From NCBI GenBank assembly GCA_017408185.1, contig JAFQVE010000299.1, positions 1 through 16,076 of the forward strand: a stretch of DNA of 16,076 nt, in the 5' to 3' direction. A program made the translations under genes and the position numbers. This DNA comes from Oscillospiraceae bacterium. GTDB lineage: Bacteria; Bacillota_A; Clostridia; Oscillospirales; JAAYXM01. This document shows positions 15,004-16,076 of the stretch, one piece after another. Every line of letters begins with the position of its first letter. Position 1 is the first letter of the stretch. Under the pieces are notes generated by a model that ran no database searches, was not told where the DNA came from, and was given only the letters and a program-made list of their open reading frames with translations.

Positions 15004-15058
15004 TGGCAGAAAGATGGCAGAGGAATGGCAAAATATTGGCAGAAACTTGGCACCGCAA
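15004..15058. repeat. Five tandem 11-bp units each beginning TGGCA
   Basis: TGGCA begins at 15004, 15015, 15026, 15037 and 15048, so every step is exactly 11 bp. Four of the five units continue with a purine-rich A/G filler (for example TGGCAGAAAGA). Eleven is not a multiple of three, so this is not a coding repeat. The spacing puts each unit on the same face of the DNA, as in 11-bp direct-repeat boxes bound by OmpR/PhoB-type winged-helix regulators. The binding protein is unknown. Confidence 0.9.
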
Positions 15059-15069
15059 AAAATAAATTT

Positions 15070-15087
15070 TGTGATAATATAATCACA
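15070..15087. promoter_or_regulatory. TGTGAT-N6-ATCACA palindrome with an embedded -10-like sequence
   Basis: Perfect half sites TGTGAT (15070-15075) and ATCACA (15082-15087) are separated by 6 bp, the geometry of CRP/FNR-family operators. The plus strand also reads TGTGATAAT (15070-15078), an extended -10 form, and TATAAT (15078-15083). The last TGGCA repeat then falls at about the -35 position. Whether it is a promoter, an operator or both is inference. Confidence 0.5.
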
Positions 15088-15096
15088 GCCTGAAAA

Positions 15097-15126
15097 CGCA
15101 CACTTTTCCGGTGTGCGCTTTTTGTT
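15097..15126 (+). terminator. Hairpin and T-tract in the leader of the rightmost gene
   Basis: CGCACAC (15097-15103) pairs with GTGTGCG (15111-15117) around TTTTCCG. CTTTTTGTTT follows, a standard intrinsic terminator shape. AAAA lies before the left arm, so it could also act on the minus strand. No plus-strand gene ends before it, so it is either a leader attenuator for the gene at 15213 or a barrier between the divergent genes. Confidence 0.75.
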
Positions 15127-15212
15127 TGCAGAGCAGAGAGGAGAGATGAAAATGACATAGAAAATAATCGGAAAAATAAGACAAAATTCTTTTGAAAGGA
15201 GGTAAACTAATA

Positions 15213-16076
15213 ATGAACGGTATGGGATTTAATCTTCTCAGTCAAGACGAGAAGAAGAAAAAAGGAAAAACCTTTATGGATTATGCGCCCGGTCATGTGG
15301 GCGATGATAATTATGTAACAACTCAACCAACAATAATATCAAATACAAGCACAAATACAACAACGGCAAACAAATCAGGCACAACGAAAAATACGACAAC
15401 AATCGCAAAAGAACCGAAGCGAAAGCCCTTTTCGTGGGCTGACGATGATCCTTTCAATGCATCGGATGACCGCTCATTCCTCGAAGGCTTCTACGAAGTA
15501 GACAGCGCAATATCGGATTTGGAACGCGAAGAGCGTATGTCACAGGTGGACAAAGCGCTTAAGGATATACGCAGCCGTAGAGCCGGAGATATGCTGCGCA
15601 ATACAAAGGATATTTTTCAACCGATAAATTACAGTGCGCAAAATGCATCTGCTCCTCGTGCGGAATTTCACGCCGCACCGGCATGGTTCAGTCCGCTTGA
15701 GAAAAGCAATGACGAAGTTGTGAATGCAGGAAGAGAATACGCAAAAAAACTTGTTAATGAGCAATTTATGCGCGGTATTCGACTGCCATTTTCTTCCGAC
15801 AATGCTTCGCCTTACAGGTACAGCACGCTAAAGCAAGCTGACGCTGAACTTCAGAATGCTAAAAATTTAGCATCAAATGAGGAGTTTCTTCGCTCTGTTG
15901 TGCCGACATTAGCTGATATAGGTCTTGCTATGCGTGGTGTTCCTAAGGAGGAATTCATACCCATAGTTTTAGAGACTTTATCCTCAACAAGCCCCGGAAT
16001 CAGCGATTTGGTCGAATACGGATTACCAAAATTAACTGAAAAGAATCTGATCAACGCACAAGAGTACCATAATTAT
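15213..16076 (+). CDS. Partial protein of unknown function, runs off the window edge
   Basis: The frame is open for 288 codons from ATG 15213 to the window end, with no stop. AAAGGAGGT (15195-15203), nearly perfect, is spaced 9 nt from the ATG. The N-terminus (MNGMGFNLLSQDEKKKKGK) is charged and has no signal peptide. A Thr/Asn/Ser low-complexity linker covers about residues 37-63. It is followed by FSWADDDPFNASDDRSF (about 73-89) and a helical, charged region (EVDSAISDLEREERMSQVDKA). A second, more ordered helical stretch runs from about 210 to the end. I cannot assign a family. The layout resembles large proteins of mobile elements, prophages or polyvalent accessory proteins, but nothing seen proves it. 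Codon choice is more A/T-rich than in the greA operon. Confidence 0.85.
   Translation, partial: MNGMGFNLLSQDEKKKKGKTFMDYAPGHVGDDNYVTTQPTIISNTSTNTTTANKSGTTKNTTTIAKEPKRKPFSWADDDPFNASDDRSFLEGFYEVDSAISDLEREERMSQVDKALKDIRSRRAGDMLRNTKDIFQPINYSAQNASAPRAEFHAAPAWFSPLEKSNDEVVNAGREYAKKLVNEQFMRGIRLPFSSDNASPYRYSTLKQADAELQNAKNLASNEEFLRSVVPTLADIGLAMRGVPKEEFIPIVLETLSSTSPGISDLVEYGLPKLTEKNLINAQEYHNY

Larger units (their letters stand above)
14883..15212. other. 330-bp intergenic regulatory region
   Basis: No gene is supported here. It holds, in order, the ribosome site and weak promoter of the leftward unknown gene, an A/T-rich stretch (14931-14965), the five 11-bp repeats, the TGTGAT-N6-ATCACA palindrome and the hairpin terminator. 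A purine-rich stretch with a four-codon ATG frame (15146-15160) follows, then AAAGGAGGT (15195-15203) for the rightward gene. No clear sigma-A promoter is seen between the hairpin and the rightward gene. Confidence 0.8.

Noticed and set aside
15004..15058. CRISPR array
   Set aside because: The units are 11 bp with a 5-bp core, far shorter than CRISPR repeats and spacers, and no cas genes are nearby.
15047..15065. Sigma-54 promoter from TTGGCAC at the last repeat
   Set aside because: No TTGC box occurs at the required -12 spacing after TGGCAC, and the motif is explained by the 11-bp repeat series.
14883..15158. N-terminal extension of the unknown minus-strand gene to 15158
   Set aside because: It would run through the repeat array, palindrome and hairpin. 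A GGAGG site properly spaced before TTG 14882 gives a better start.
15146..15160. Leader peptide ATG AAA ATG ACA TAG
   Set aside because: Only four codons, with the AGGAG site just 2 nt from the ATG and no codon bias towards a sensed amino acid. Too weak to call.

Overview
The window looks like chromosomal DNA from a low-to-mid GC Gram-positive bacterium of the class Clostridia, probably a gut Oscillospiraceae/Ruminococcaceae-type or Lachnospiraceae-type genome. The reasons are the single-chain alpha2 glycyl-tRNA synthetase, the folate-dependent TrmFO, the neighbouring dprA-topA-trmFO and plsX-rnc blocks, an Elp3-like radical SAM gene next to rnc, AGGAGG-type ribosome binding sites, and near-consensus sigma-A promoters. 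The genus cannot be fixed from the sequence alone.

Layout, left to right. Positions 1-163 hold a divergent promoter pair: one reads out of the window to the left and one drives glyQS (164-1543, +). A perfect hairpin terminator follows. Next comes a compact RelB/DinJ-YoeB toxin-antitoxin module (1708-2224, +) with its own consensus promoter and an overlapping palindrome. The module is bracketed by two copies of a 20-bp direct repeat, each containing the left arm of a terminator.

From 14066 down to 2285 lie eleven tightly packed minus-strand genes: greA, lysS, a single-pass membrane protein of unknown function, a TrmH-family rRNA/tRNA methyltransferase, dprA, topA, trmFO, plsX, rnc, an Elp3-like radical SAM protein and mntP. 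Spacings are short and several start and stop codons overlap, so this is probably one long housekeeping transcription unit. Its lead promoter upstream of greA is a perfect TTGACA-N17-TATAAT with an A/T-rich UP-like element. The unit covers transcript cleavage, tRNA charging, RNA modification, DNA uptake/topology, phospholipid synthesis, RNA processing and manganese export. It joins two gene blocks that are usually separate in Firmicutes, and it lacks the fabD/fabG/acpP and smc/ftsY genes often found around plsX-rnc.

The right end is the accessory-looking part. A 228-residue protein of unknown function (14196-14882, -) is transcribed away from a 330-bp intergenic region. That region contains five TGGCA direct repeats at exactly 11-bp intervals, a TGTGAT-N6-ATCACA palindrome, and a hairpin with a T-tract. 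After a strong ribosome binding site, an unrecognised open reading frame begins at 15213 and runs off the window edge. The 11-bp repeat array with a possible attenuator in front of an unknown gene is the most noteworthy signal in the window.
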